DNA of 64,000 nucleotides, taken from NCBI GenBank assembly GCA_910583885.1, contig CAJUAC010000007.1:1-64000 (forward strand). Direction: 5' to 3'. The DNA comes from an uncultured Oscillospiraceae bacterium. GTDB lineage: Bacteria; Bacillota; Clostridia; Oscillospirales; Oscillospiraceae. Shown here in pieces: positions 15,640-23,344 of this stretch; within the stretch, counting starts at the first letter, position 1, and the number at the start of each line of letters is the position of its first letter. Position numbers and translations under genes: made by a program. Under the pieces are notes generated by a model. The model was given only the letters and a program-made list of their open reading frames with translations, was not told the DNA's origin and ran no database searches.

Positions 15640-16700
15640 AGCGGCTGATAGGCGTCGATGCCGGTCGCCTCAAAGGACGGCATATCGAAGCGGACCCGCA
15701 GGGCCATATCAATCAGTGGCATCACCGACACCGCACCTGTACCCTCCCCCAGGGCCATCCCCAGCCGCAGCAGGGGCGTGAGGCCCAGGGCCTCCATCAC
15801 GTACCCCGCCCCCGGCTCGGCGGACAGGTGGGAGGCGGTCAGTACCCCCTGGACATTGGGGCACAGCCGCACTGCCGCCAAGGCTGCCACAGTGGAGATA
15901 AAGCCGTCCATCACTGCGGGGACCCGGTACAGGGCGCAGCCCAGGTAAAATCCCGTCATGGCGGCAATATCGTAGCCGCCCACCTTGGCGATCACATCCA
16001 CCGGATCGGTGGGCTCCGGGCGGTGGAGGGCAATGGCCCGGTCAATGACGGCGACTTTCCGGGCCAGGCCCTCACCGGAGAGGCCCGCCCCCCGGCCGGT
16101 TACTTCACTGGCCGGGCGGCCCAGCAGCACGGCGGTCACCGCACTGGTGGTGGTGGTGTTGCCGATGCCCATCTCCCCGGCGGCCAGAAGGCCGCAGCGG
16201 CCCGACAGCTCCCCGGCCAGCTCCATCCCCGCCAGCAGGACACTCAGGCACTGGCGGCGGGTCATGGCGGGATGCTGGGCCAGGTTTTCCGTCCCTCTCG
16301 CCACCTTGATGCTCCGCATCCCGGGGATCTCCGTCAGCATCCCTGCGTCCACGGGCAGCACCTCCACCCCGGCTACCCCAGCCATACAGCACACGCTGGC
16401 CGCGCCGGAGAGCATGTTCCCGGCCACCACGGCGGTAACGCTGCTGTCCGTCTGGGTGACGCCCTCGGCCACCACGCCATTGTCCGCGCAGAAGGCGGCA
16501 ACGCATTTATGGATGTCCCGTTTCAGCGGGGCCACCCCGGCCATCCGTGCCACTGTGTCCTCCAGCAGGCCCAGCCCGTGCAGGGGCTTTGCCACCGTGT
16601 CCCAGCGGCGGCGGGCCTCCTCAATGCTCTCCTGATCCACCGGCTGTACCGCCTGAACAGCCTCTGCCAGCCTCCGCTCCAATACCTCCAGCTCTTCCAT
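15636..16700 (-). CDS. cobT: Nicotinate-nucleotide--dimethylbenzimidazole phosphoribosyltransferase
   Basis: Activates the lower-ligand base of cobamides by transferring phosphoribose from nicotinate mononucleotide. The 354 residues match the family: FCADNGVVAEGVTQTDSSVTAVV (about 90-112), GEMGIGNTTTTSAVTAVLLG (about 171-190), and the C-terminal EGTGAVSVMPLIDMALRV with the catalytic Glu. It is the first gene of cobT-cobU. The leader is short and no cobalamin riboswitch was found upstream. Confidence 0.95.
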   Translation of the reverse strand: MEELEVLERRLAEAVQAVQPVDQESIEEARRRWDTVAKPLHGLGLLEDTVARMAGVAPLKRDIHKCVAAFCADNGVVAEGVTQTDSSVTAVVAGNMLSGAASVCCMAGVAGVEVLPVDAGMLTEIPGMRSIKVARGTENLAQHPAMTRRQCLSVLLAGMELAGELSGRCGLLAAGEMGIGNTTTTSAVTAVLLGRPASEVTGRGAGLSGEGLARKVAVIDRAIALHRPEPTDPVDVIAKVGGYDIAAMTGFYLGCALYRVPAVMDGFISTVAALAAVRLCPNVQGVLTASHLSAEPGAGYVMEALGLTPLLRLGMALGEGTGAVSVMPLIDMALRVRFDMPSFEATGIDAYQPL

Positions 16701-16757
16701 GGTCTGCTCCTTCCTGTCTTTTGTGGGTTTTCCTGGATACTATAAGCGCGCAGACGG

Positions 16758-16811
16758 AAAAAAACAACCGCCCGCCGGGCGTTTCCCGGCGGACGGCCTG
16801 TTTTTTTGTGA
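16758..16811. terminator. Bidirectional terminator between khpB and cobT
   Basis: Arms CGCCCGCCGGG and CCCGGCGGACGG flanked by AAAACA on the left and TGTTTTTTTG on the right. It lies just past the khpB stop. Confidence 0.75.
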
Positions 16812-16821
16812 TTGGCTGGCC

Positions 16822-17778
16822 TCAGTTCTGCTTGTTCCCGCCTCGGTCATAGGCAACGATCACGCGGCGGTTGGGCTCCGTGCCCATGGAATAGGTGGTC
16901 ACACCCTCTACGTTCTGGAGCGCGGTGTGGATAACGTGGCGCTCGTAGGCGTTCATAGGCTCCAGGGTGACATTGCGCTTGTACTTGGCCACCTTGGCAG
17001 CTACCTTGCGGGCCAGGTGCTGGAGGCTCTGCTCCCGCTTCAGGCGGTAGTTCTCTGCATCTACATGGACCCGCACCCGCTTATCCCCGCCTTTGTTGAC
17101 GGTGTAGTTGGTCAGCTGCTGGATGGCATCCAGGGTCTCACCCCGGCGGCCGATGAGCTGGCCCAGCTTCTCCCCCTCCAGGATGACCTTGTAGCGGTTT
17201 TCCTCCCCCAGGTAGACCTTTACCTGGGCACTGCTCTCCATATGCTGGAGGAGCCCTGTGAGGAATGTGGTAATCTGCTGCGCCTTCTCGTCGTGGCAGG
17301 GCTCGCCCAAATCCTCAAGCTGCACGGCAACGGCGGGGACGGCCTCCTCCAGCGGCTCAGGGCGGGGACGGCTGGCCGGCTTGCGCTCAGGACGCTGGCG
17401 GGGCCTCTCCGCCCTGGGGGCGGGTGCAGGCTTGGAAGATACCGGGCTCTCTGGTGCGCGGGGGACGGGCGCAGGCTTGGGAGACACCGGTCCCCCCGGT
17501 GTGCGGGGGGCAGGCGCAGGCCTGGGAGATACCGGGCTCTCCGGTGCGCGGGGGGCGGGCGCAGGCCTGGAGGGCGGCGGTGGGGCAGGTTCCTCATCCT
17601 GGAGGCCATAGGTTACGCGGACCTTGGCCGGGCTTGCGCCGATGCCGAAGATCCCCTTCTTAGCACGCTCCAGGATCTCGACGGACACCTCGTCCCGCTC
17701 CAGGCCCAGCTCAGAGAGGGCCTTGCTAATGGCCTCGTCCTCCGTTTTGCCCGTCACATCGATAAATTTAGCCGTCAT
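16822..17778 (-). CDS. khpB: RNA-binding protein KhpB/Jag (Jag_N-KH-R3H)
   Basis: RNA-binding protein that, with KhpA, affects cell elongation and division in Firmicutes. The 318 residues contain a Jag_N domain (1-57, with KKGIFGIGASPAKV), a long Pro/Ala-rich linker (about 62-150), a KH domain with the GRRG loop (about 216), and an R3H domain with ERHVIH (about 281). The linker consists of about three imperfect repeats of PAPAPRAPESPVS. Typical Jag proteins of Bacillus are about 210 residues, so the linker accounts for the extra length. It follows yidC by 9 bases. Confidence 0.93.
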   Translation of the reverse strand: MTAKFIDVTGKTEDEAISKALSELGLERDEVSVEILERAKKGIFGIGASPAKVRVTYGLQDEEPAPPPPSRPAPAPRAPESPVSPRPAPAPRTPGGPVSPKPAPVPRAPESPVSSKPAPAPRAERPRQRPERKPASRPRPEPLEEAVPAVAVQLEDLGEPCHDEKAQQITTFLTGLLQHMESSAQVKVYLGEENRYKVILEGEKLGQLIGRRGETLDAIQQLTNYTVNKGGDKRVRVHVDAENYRLKREQSLQHLARKVAAKVAKYKRNVTLEPMNAYERHVIHTALQNVEGVTTYSMGTEPNRRVIVAYDRGGNKQN

Positions 17779-17787
17779 AACGAGTTT

Positions 17788-18867
17788 CTACTCCTTCTCT
17801 TCATAGCGGTCTGCCTGATAGCTGCGGCCCCTGGCATAGGGGCGCTCCCCTACGCGGCCGGCCTCGGTGGTGGAAACCTTCTTCTCGCCAGGCTTGGGCT
17901 TCTGCGGTTTCTTGGGGCGCTGGGGCTCCTGCTCCCGCTGCTCTGCGGCCCGCTTTTTGGCCTCCTCCATGCGCAGCTTCCGGGCGGCCTCCCGTTTGGC
18001 CTCCCGCTCATCCTCCTCGGCGTTGAGCTTGTTCGTGTAGAACCTGCCCAGCACGGACTCGCGGATCATGCCCCACACGCTGTTGGCAATCCAGTACACG
18101 CCCAGGGCCGCCGGCATGATGAAGCAAATCCATATGGTCATCAGAGGCATCATCAGGTTCATCATTTTCATGCTGGCCTGCTGCTCCTGGGACTGGCCGT
18201 TGCTCTTGCTGATGACGATGGTCTGGATGTACTGCATCACTGCGGCGAGGATGGGGATCAGGACCAGGCCGATCATCGCAGGGGTGAAGCCCTTGAGCGC
18301 CTGCTGGGGCATGGCGCTCAGGTCGACGCCCAGGAAGTTGTAGTCCATCTGGATCAACCCCGGCGTCCCCTCAAAGCTGGACCAGTTGCGGGAGATGAAG
18401 TTGGCCAGGTTGATCTCCTCATAGGCGGAGCTTACATTGCCGGCCGTATATCCCAGGGAGACAGCGGTCTCCCGCAGGGTATTGCAGGCATCGGCGCCCA
18501 GGCCCATAAAATAGGTGATGGGCTGGCGTATGATGGAGTACAGGGGGACGAGGATGAACATGGGCAGGAGGGACCACAGGCAGCCGCCCATGGGGTTGAT
18601 GCCCTCCTCCTGGTAGAGCTTGGTCAGCTCCTCCTGGTACTTCTGCTGGTTTTTCGCGTACTGCTTTTGCAGCTCGGCCTGCTTACCGGACAGCCGGCCC
18701 ATGCGGACCATGCTGCGCTTGGATTTCATTTGGAATGGGAACATCACCAGGGTGATGACCAGGCTGAAGAGGATGATTGCCACACCGTAGGAGCCAGTGA
18801 TGGAGTACATCCATCGCAGCAGCGCGGCAAAGGGCAGGCAGACGATCCTGCCAAAGGTACCAAACAT
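17788..18867 (-). CDS. yidC: Membrane protein insertase YidC
   Basis: Inserts and folds membrane proteins alone or with SecYEG. The 359 residues have the Oxa1 core: TM around 25-45, MKSKRSMVRMGRLSGKQAELQKQY (cytoplasmic loop), EEGINPMGGCLWSLLPMFILVPLY (about 90-113), and three later hydrophobic segments with MPLMTIWICFIMPAALGVYWIANS. A large insertion (about 125-180) lies outside the membrane. The C-terminal tail is basic, as in insertases that bind ribosomes. It lacks a lipobox, so it is not a lipoprotein form. GGAGG precedes the ATG. Confidence 0.95.
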   Translation of the reverse strand: MFGTFGRIVCLPFAALLRWMYSITGSYGVAIILFSLVITLVMFPFQMKSKRSMVRMGRLSGKQAELQKQYAKNQQKYQEELTKLYQEEGINPMGGCLWSLLPMFILVPLYSIIRQPITYFMGLGADACNTLRETAVSLGYTAGNVSSAYEEINLANFISRNWSSFEGTPGLIQMDYNFLGVDLSAMPQQALKGFTPAMIGLVLIPILAAVMQYIQTIVISKSNGQSQEQQASMKMMNLMMPLMTIWICFIMPAALGVYWIANSVWGMIRESVLGRFYTNKLNAEEDEREAKREAARKLRMEEAKKRAAEQREQEPQRPKKPQKPKPGEKKVSTTEAGRVGERPYARGRSYQADRYEEKE

Positions 18868-18902
18868 GAACAGTTCCTCCGGTCATTTGTGTCATTTGTG
18901 CG

Positions 18903-19118
18903 TCAAGGGACTGGGTCGTACAGATCCCCCTTGTAGAAGGGGTGGCATCGCAAAAACCGCCTGACCGCCAGCCAGCCGCCCTTCATCGCGCCATATTTTT
19001 CAATGGCCTGGGCGGCGTACTGGGAGCAGGTGGGGAGGAAACGGCAGCGGGGGGGCAGGCCCGGGGAGACGTACCTCTGATAGAAGCGGATGGCCCGCAG
19101 GAGCAGCATTTTTATCAT
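18903..19118 (-). CDS. yidD: Membrane protein insertion efficiency factor YidD
   Basis: A 71-residue protein with the family hallmark YVSPGLPPRCRFLPTCSQYA and the C-terminal RRFLRCHPFYKGDLYDPVP. It is peripheral to the membrane and assists YidC. The start overlaps the rnpA stop by 4 bases, which indicates translational coupling. Confidence 0.95.
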   Translation of the reverse strand: MIKMLLLRAIRFYQRYVSPGLPPRCRFLPTCSQYAAQAIEKYGAMKGGWLAVRRFLRCHPFYKGDLYDPVP

Positions 19119-19462
19119 TTGGCGGGCTTCTCCATCAGATCCAGCTCCTGGCAGGCCCTGTAAAAGGCGCCGGTCAGCCGCTGGTAGGGCCCGTCCACTG
19201 CCCGGGAGCGGGCTACCAGGACGATGTCATAGCCCTGGCGCATCTCCAGCTGGGCCAGGCGGTAGACCTCCCGCAGGCGGCGGCGGGCGCGGTTGCGTAC
19301 CACGGCGCCGCCCAGCTTGGTGCTCACCGTCACCCCCAGGCGGTTGTGGCCCAGGCGGTTGCGGCGGCAATAGAGCACCAGGAAGGGCGTCACCGCAGAG
19401 CGGCCCTTCCCATACATCCGGCGGAATATGTGGTTTTCCTTGATTGTCACCGTCTTTTTCAC
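19115..19462 (-). CDS. rnpA: Ribonuclease P protein component
   Basis: Protein subunit that helps the RNase P RNA to process the 5' ends of tRNA precursors. The 115 residues include the RNR-motif region GAVVRNRARRRLREVYR (about 52-68), and FRRMYGKGRS near the N-terminus. It follows rpmH with a hairpin in between and overlaps yidD. Confidence 0.96.
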   Translation of the reverse strand: MKKTVTIKENHIFRRMYGKGRSAVTPFLVLYCRRNRLGHNRLGVTVSTKLGGAVVRNRARRRLREVYRLAQLEMRQGYDIVLVARSRAVDGPYQRLTGAFYRACQELDLMEKPAK

Positions 19463-19542
19463 AGCCGGGCCCCTCCCTCCCTGCCGCGCAGGCGGGCGGC
19501 CTGCCCCAGCGGCCCCAGCTGCGCGGCTCCTAAAACCATAGA

Positions 19543-19571
19543 GGGACGGCAGGATGAACTCTTGCCGTCCC
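19543..19571 (-). terminator. Hairpin between rpmH and rnpA
   Basis: Arms GGGACGGCA and TGCCGTCCC around 11 bases, with no strong T-run. It may attenuate or process the transcript so that rpmH is made in excess. Confidence 0.55.
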
Positions 19572-19607
19572 CTCGATCTATCATTTGCGATGCAAGCTCC
19601 GCGAACC

Positions 19608-19742
19608 TCAATGGGTCAGGCGGGCGCGGCCCTTGGCGCGGCGGCGGGCGAGCACCTTGCGGCCATTGGCGGTCCTCATCCTCTTACGGAAGCCGTGCTC
19701 CTTGGAGCGCTGACGCTTTTTGGGCTGGTAGGTACGGAACAT
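19608..19742 (-). CDS. rpmH: 50S ribosomal protein L34
   Basis: A 44-residue, very basic protein: MFRTYQPKKRQRSKEHGF followed by RKRMRTANGRKVLARRRAKG and RARLTH, matching L34. The start at 19742 has AGGAGG 9 bases upstream; another ATG two codons earlier is too close to that site. First gene of the rpmH-rnpA-yidD-yidC-khpB block. In most Firmicutes dnaA lies divergently next to rpmH, but here that place is taken by an anti-sigma factor gene. Confidence 0.96.
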   Translation of the reverse strand: MFRTYQPKKRQRSKEHGFRKRMRTANGRKVLARRRAKGRARLTH

Positions 19743-19867
19743 TTGCATACACCTCCTAATTTCTGTTTTGCGGTGGGGGCCGGAGGCCCCGCACTACTCG
19801 ACGGCGGGCGGATTGGGATCCCGCCCCGCAGTTGACTATTTAGGCCCGTAAAATGCAGGCAACAAGT

Positions 19868-19896
19868 ATTATACATAATGAAATCCCACGTGTCAA
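19868..19896 (-). promoter_or_regulatory. Consensus promoter of rpmH
   Basis: Minus strand: -35 TTGACA (19896..19891), 17-base spacer, -10 TATAAT (19873..19868). Both hexamers and the spacing match the SigA consensus exactly, as expected for a ribosomal protein gene. The leader is about 120 bases. Confidence 0.9.
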
Positions 19897-19989
19897 CAAA
19901 AATTTTCAGATTTCATGGGATAACAGGCTTTGCGGGGCTGTTCCCGCCCGGCGGGCCCCGCCGGGCGCAGCACTGCCGGCATGGGGAGA

Positions 19990-20028
19990 GGGCAGGCACG
20001 TGCCGCCTAACGGCGCCTGTGCCTGCCC
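19990..20028 (-). terminator. Hairpin after the anti-sigma factor gene
   Basis: Arms GGGCAGGCAC and GTGCCTGCCC, 8 bases past the anti-sigma stop. A T-run is lacking, so termination strength is uncertain. Confidence 0.55.
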
Positions 20029-20035
20029 TTGTTCA

Positions 20036-20809
20036 TTATCCTGCCAGCAGCAGGTAGCCGCTGCCCTCCGGCCCGCCGGGGGCCTCATCAAAGGCCTCCC
20101 CAGCCGCCAGCAGCGCCTCCCGCAGGGCGGCGGCCTCCTCTTCTGTCAGCAGATAGCTGCCGCCGCTCTCCCAGGCAAGGCCCAGCTGCTCCTCCACCCA
20201 CGCCCCGGCTGCGGGGCTGGCGGTAGACAGCACCCCGGCGTACTGCTGGTGATCCAGCGAAAGATCCTGCGCCACGCCATCCGCATACTCCTTGGCACTG
20301 CCGGCCGGCATGGCGGCAGGGGGGCCGCCCTCCTCCGGCGCGGCCCTCATCTGGGGTGCGATCCCGCTGTCCTCCGCAGAGAGGGCGCTGGGCGCCTCCG
20401 TACCGGAAGCAGAGCTGCTGCCCACGGCGGCGGAGTGGACAGCCGGCTGCTGGCCCTCGGGTACGCTGCCCGGGCCCTGAAGGCGCAGGACCCCCAGTAC
20501 AGCCACTGCACAGCAGGCCGCCACCGCCGCCCACCGCCGCCAGTAGGGAAATGGGATTGCCTTTTTGCCCGCCGGGCGTTCCTGGGGCGTCTCCCGCACG
20601 CGGGACATGACCTGGCTGGCCAGCCCTGCCGGTGCGGGGACCTCCTCCAGCTGGGCCAATGCGTCATGTATGGCAATCTGGTCGTCAAAATAAGCCTGGC
20701 AGACGGGGCATCCCGCCATGTGCCCCATCAGCTCCGCCCGGTCCGCCTCGTCTAAAGCGCCGTCAATAAATTCGCTGATGAGAAGCTCGTATTCCTCACA
20801 GGGATTCAT
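20036..20809 (-). CDS. Anti-sigma factor with zinc-finger (zf-HC2) domain
   Basis: Membrane protein expected to hold the ECF sigma factor encoded upstream. The 257 residues have an N-terminal anti-sigma zinc domain (SEFIDGALDEADRAELMGHMAGCPVC, the H-x3-C-x2-C signature), a TM helix (about 92-110, RWAAVAACCAVAVLGVL), and a low-complexity Ala/Gly/Ser-rich extracytoplasmic part. The start at 20809 was chosen for AAGGGGG 6 bases upstream. It overlaps the end of the sigma gene by 14 bases, which keeps the two proteins in balance. Confidence 0.9.
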   Translation of the reverse strand: MNPCEEYELLISEFIDGALDEADRAELMGHMAGCPVCQAYFDDQIAIHDALAQLEEVPAPAGLASQVMSRVRETPQERPAGKKAIPFPYWRRWAAVAACCAVAVLGVLRLQGPGSVPEGQQPAVHSAAVGSSSASGTEAPSALSAEDSGIAPQMRAAPEEGGPPAAMPAGSAKEYADGVAQDLSLDHQQYAGVLSTASPAAGAWVEEQLGLAWESGGSYLLTEEEAAALREALLAAGEAFDEAPGGPEGSGYLLLAG

Positions 20810-21416
20810 GGCTGTCCCCCTTTCCAGATGGTTCTTCTGATAGGTTAGACGGCAGATAGCCAGATAAGTTCCCACTTTTCAGAAGGATTTTTCGCAGTGC
20901 GCCCCGGGCGCGGGCAATCCGGGACTTCACTGTCCCCAAATCCAGCTCCAGGGCCTGGGAAATCTCCTCATAGCTCATGGATTGGAGCTCCCGCAGCACC
21001 AGGATCTGCCGGTGGCTGTCGGAGAGCTGGCGCAGCCCATCTGCCACGGCCGTGCGCAGCTCAGCCCCCTCGGCAGCCTCCTGGGGGCCAGGGCCAGCCT
21101 CTGCGGCGTCCAAGCCGGCCTCCTCGCTGTCCAGGCTCAGCTCCCCCCGCTGGCGGCGGGTCCGCCGCAGGTGGTCAATGGCCGCGTTGGATGTCAGCCG
21201 GTAGAGCCAGGTGGCAAACCCCGCCTCCCCCCGGAAGGCGGGCAGGCCGCGCCAGGCGGACAAAAATGCCTCCTGGGCCACATCCCCGGCGTCCTCCGGC
21301 CGGCCGCACATCCGCAGGGCCAGCTGGTATACCTTGTTTTCATGCAGCCGCACCAGCTCCGCGAAGGCGTCCTCATCGCCTCCCGCCGCTGCGCGGACCA
21401 ACTCCTCAACTGTCAT
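20796..21416 (-). CDS. ECF-type RNA polymerase sigma factor
   Basis: The 206-residue protein has region 2 (DEDAFAELVRLHENKVYQLALRM through EAFLSAWRGLPAFRGEAGFATWLYRLTSNAAIDHLRR) and region 4 (RQLSDSHRQILVLRELQSMSYEEISQALELDLGTVKSRIARARGALR). It lacks regions 1 and 3, as ECF sigma factors do. The next gene is a cognate zinc anti-sigma factor. Its start lies within the 3' end of dusB, so it may be read from the dusB transcript. The signal sensed is unknown. Confidence 0.93.
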   Translation of the reverse strand: MTVEELVRAAAGGDEDAFAELVRLHENKVYQLALRMCGRPEDAGDVAQEAFLSAWRGLPAFRGEAGFATWLYRLTSNAAIDHLRRTRRQRGELSLDSEEAGLDAAEAGPGPQEAAEGAELRTAVADGLRQLSDSHRQILVLRELQSMSYEEISQALELDLGTVKSRIARARGALRKILLKSGNLSGYLPSNLSEEPSGKGDSHESL

Positions 21417-22380
21417 GCAGATCCCTCTTGATCCCTCTCGTCACCCGGTAGACATCGTCCAGTGTCTCCATATGGACAATCTGCTCCTTGTAGCAGGAGG
21501 CGTGGGGCACCCCCTTGAGATACCAGGCGTAGTGCCGCCGTGCATTGAGCACGGCAATTTTTTCACAGCCATACTGCGCGGCCAGCTCAATCTGCCGCAC
21601 CGCAGTGTCGCACCGGTCCGCCAGGGGCGGGCGCTCCGGCACCGCCTCCCCCGCCAGGGCCGCCGCCGCCTGCTGGAAGAGCCAGGGGTTGCCGAAGCAG
21701 CCCCGCCCGATCATCGCCAGATCCGCCCCGGTCTGGCGGAGGATCCGCACGGCGTCCTCCGGGGAGAAGATATCCCCGTTGGCGATCACCGGGATAGAGA
21801 CAGCCTCCTTCACCTCCCGGATGGTGGTCCAGTCAGCCCTGCCGCCGTACATCTGCACCCGGGTCCTCCCGTGGACGGCAATGGCGGATACGCCTGCCTG
21901 CTCCAGCATCCGGCTCAGTTCCACGGCATTGATGCTGCCCTTGTCCCAGCCCCGGCGCATTTTCACAGTCACTGGTACGCTGCTGGCCTGGACAACTGCC
22001 TCCGCCAGGCGGGCGGCCTTCTCCGGATCCCGCATCAAGGCCGCGCCGTCGCCGCTGGAAACCACCTTGCCCACCGGGCAGCCCATATTGATATCCAGCA
22101 GATCCGCCCCGCTGGCCTCAATGGCAATCTGGGCGGCCTCGGCCATGCAGGCGATGTCACTGCCAAAGATCTGGGCCACAAAGGGCGCCTCGCCTGGGAA
22201 GGGCTGGAGCAGCAGACGGCTCTTCTTATCCTGATAGCACAGCGCCTTGGCGCTGACCAGCTCGGTGTAGGTCAATCCCGCCCCCAGCTCTGAGCAGATC
22301 TGCCGGTAGGCCGCATCCGTGACCCCGGCCATGGGGGCCAGGGCCAGCTGGGAGGGGATTTCAACTTGTCCGATCCGCAT
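21406..22380 (-). CDS. dusB: tRNA-dihydrouridine synthase, DusB type
   Basis: FMN enzyme that reduces uridines in the tRNA D-loop. The 324 residues contain LALAPMAGVTDAAYR (about 12), NMGCPVGKVVSSGDGAALM (about 96, with the catalytic Cys), TVKMRRGWD, and the GDIFSPEDAVRIL and GRGCFGNPWLF motifs of the TIM barrel, then the helical tRNA-binding domain. The start at 22380 has AGGAAGGAGG at good distance. The stop overlaps the sigma factor gene start by 11 bases. Confidence 0.94.
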   Translation of the reverse strand: MRIGQVEIPSQLALAPMAGVTDAAYRQICSELGAGLTYTELVSAKALCYQDKKSRLLLQPFPGEAPFVAQIFGSDIACMAEAAQIAIEASGADLLDINMGCPVGKVVSSGDGAALMRDPEKAARLAEAVVQASSVPVTVKMRRGWDKGSINAVELSRMLEQAGVSAIAVHGRTRVQMYGGRADWTTIREVKEAVSIPVIANGDIFSPEDAVRILRQTGADLAMIGRGCFGNPWLFQQAAAALAGEAVPERPPLADRCDTAVRQIELAAQYGCEKIAVLNARRHYAWYLKGVPHASCYKEQIVHMETLDDVYRVTRGIKRDLHDS

Positions 22381-22440
22381 AGGCCGCCTCCTTCCTGTTC
22401 CCATGATGGGGGCGGCGGAGAGCCGTCCCGCATTGCGGCT

Positions 22441-22469
22441 ATTATATCCCACCCCTTTGGCGCTGTCAA
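22441..22469 (-). promoter_or_regulatory. Consensus promoter of dusB
   Basis: Minus strand: -35 TTGACA (22469..22464), 17-base spacer, -10 TATAAT (22446..22441); both hexamers are perfect. The remaining gap up to 22667 shows no gene. Confidence 0.88.
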
Positions 22470-22667
22470 TTCGCTTTTTCCGCGCAGAGGGCTGCGTAAA
22501 TTCAGGGCCTGTATTTATAGATAGGGGGATGCCGGATGGGCGAGGGATTTTTTCGCCCTGCAAGGCAAAAAATCCCAGGAACACTTTGTGTATTTCAAAA
22601 TTTTTTAACGCGGCAGGACGGAAAGATACCCGTCCAGACAGCGTTTAACGCCTGTGAATGCAGGTTC

Positions 22668-23177
22668 TCAGATATGGCTGCTGGCGGCAGGGAAAACCCG
22701 GGCTTTTTCCAGCAGTGACAGCAGCGGCATCCCCAGCACATAGCAGACCATCAGCTCCGCGCCGCCTACGGACAGGGCATTGAAGAGGAACGCAGCCGGG
22801 AAGCCGGCGGTGAAGCCCGCCTCATACCAGGCCAGCAGGGCGCCCACGATCACGCCGTTGCAGAGCACCGGGGGCAGGGGGGCCAGCCACTTGTTCTGGC
22901 ACCGGGCGGTCAGCAGCCCGGCCAGCAGGGTGGCCAGGGAGCCAAACAGCAGATCCGGCAGGCCGTAGGGGCTGAGGATATTGGCAAGGATGCACCCGGC
23001 AAAGAGGCCCCAGGCCGTGGTGGGGCACAGGAAGGGCAGCACGGTCAGCGCCTCAGCAAACCGGCATTGGAATACACCGAAATTCAGGCCGAAGATGTTC
23101 CCAAAATAGCATAGGGTGACATACAGGGCCCCGGCAAGGGCGGAGAAGGTGAGCTGGCGGATGGATTGGTTTTTCAT
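22668..23177 (-). CDS. queT: Queuosine precursor transporter QueT
   Basis: Membrane substrate-binding (S) component, probably of an ECF-type importer for a queuosine precursor. The 169 residues have about five hydrophobic segments and the family features LNFGVFQCRFAEALTVLPFL (about 30-49) and the ANILSPYGLPDLLFGSLATL stretch. The start at 23177 has GGAGG upstream. It is preceded by a structured leader that may be a preQ1 riboswitch and by a promoter with an overlapping palindrome. Confidence 0.9.
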   Translation of the reverse strand: MKNQSIRQLTFSALAGALYVTLCYFGNIFGLNFGVFQCRFAEALTVLPFLCPTTAWGLFAGCILANILSPYGLPDLLFGSLATLLAGLLTARCQNKWLAPLPPVLCNGVIVGALLAWYEAGFTAGFPAAFLFNALSVGGAELMVCYVLGMPLLSLLEKARVFPAASSHI

Positions 23178-23185
23178 TGTGTTGT

Positions 23186-23300
23186 ACCTCCATTTTTTGT
23201 TTAGAGAACGGCCAGGACCGGGCCGCCAGCCCGGCTGAACCGAACGAACGCGGGCGCAGAGCGCCCGCGCTTGGACTGGGTGTGGGAACCAGTCGAGGAG
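23186..23300 (-). promoter_or_regulatory. Structured queT leader, candidate preQ1 riboswitch
   Basis: Three hairpins lie between the promoter and the ribosome binding site: GACTGG/CCAGTC with a TTCCCACAC loop (23294..23274), CGCGGGCGC/GCGCCCGCG (23269..23249) and CCGGGC/GCCCGG (23234..23218). An A-rich single strand (AAACAAAAAATGGAGG) then leads to the Shine-Dalgarno site. queT genes of this lineage are known targets of preQ1 riboswitches, including class III. I have not matched the class III consensus base by base. Confidence 0.5.
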
Positions 23301-23301
23301 G

Positions 23302-23340
23302 ATTATAACACAGCTTGTCCATACTGTAAAGCCTTTACAG
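23302..23340 (-). promoter_or_regulatory. queT promoter with a 17-bp palindrome over the -35 region
   Basis: Minus strand: -35 TTTACA (23330..23325), 17-base spacer, -10 TATAAT (23307..23302). The perfect palindrome CTGTAAAG-C-CTTTACAG (23324..23340) covers the -35 box and could bind a repressor or form a hairpin after the upstream kinase gene stop (23345). Confidence 0.75.
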
Positions 23341-23344
23341 ACGG

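Noticed and set aside
16701..16822. Cobalamin riboswitch before cobT
   Set aside because: The gap is short, and none of the conserved B12-box sequence was found; only a terminator hairpin is present.
16699..18936. Open frame of 745 codons on the plus strand
   Set aside because: It runs antisense through khpB and yidC, both clearly recognised, and shows no protein family features.
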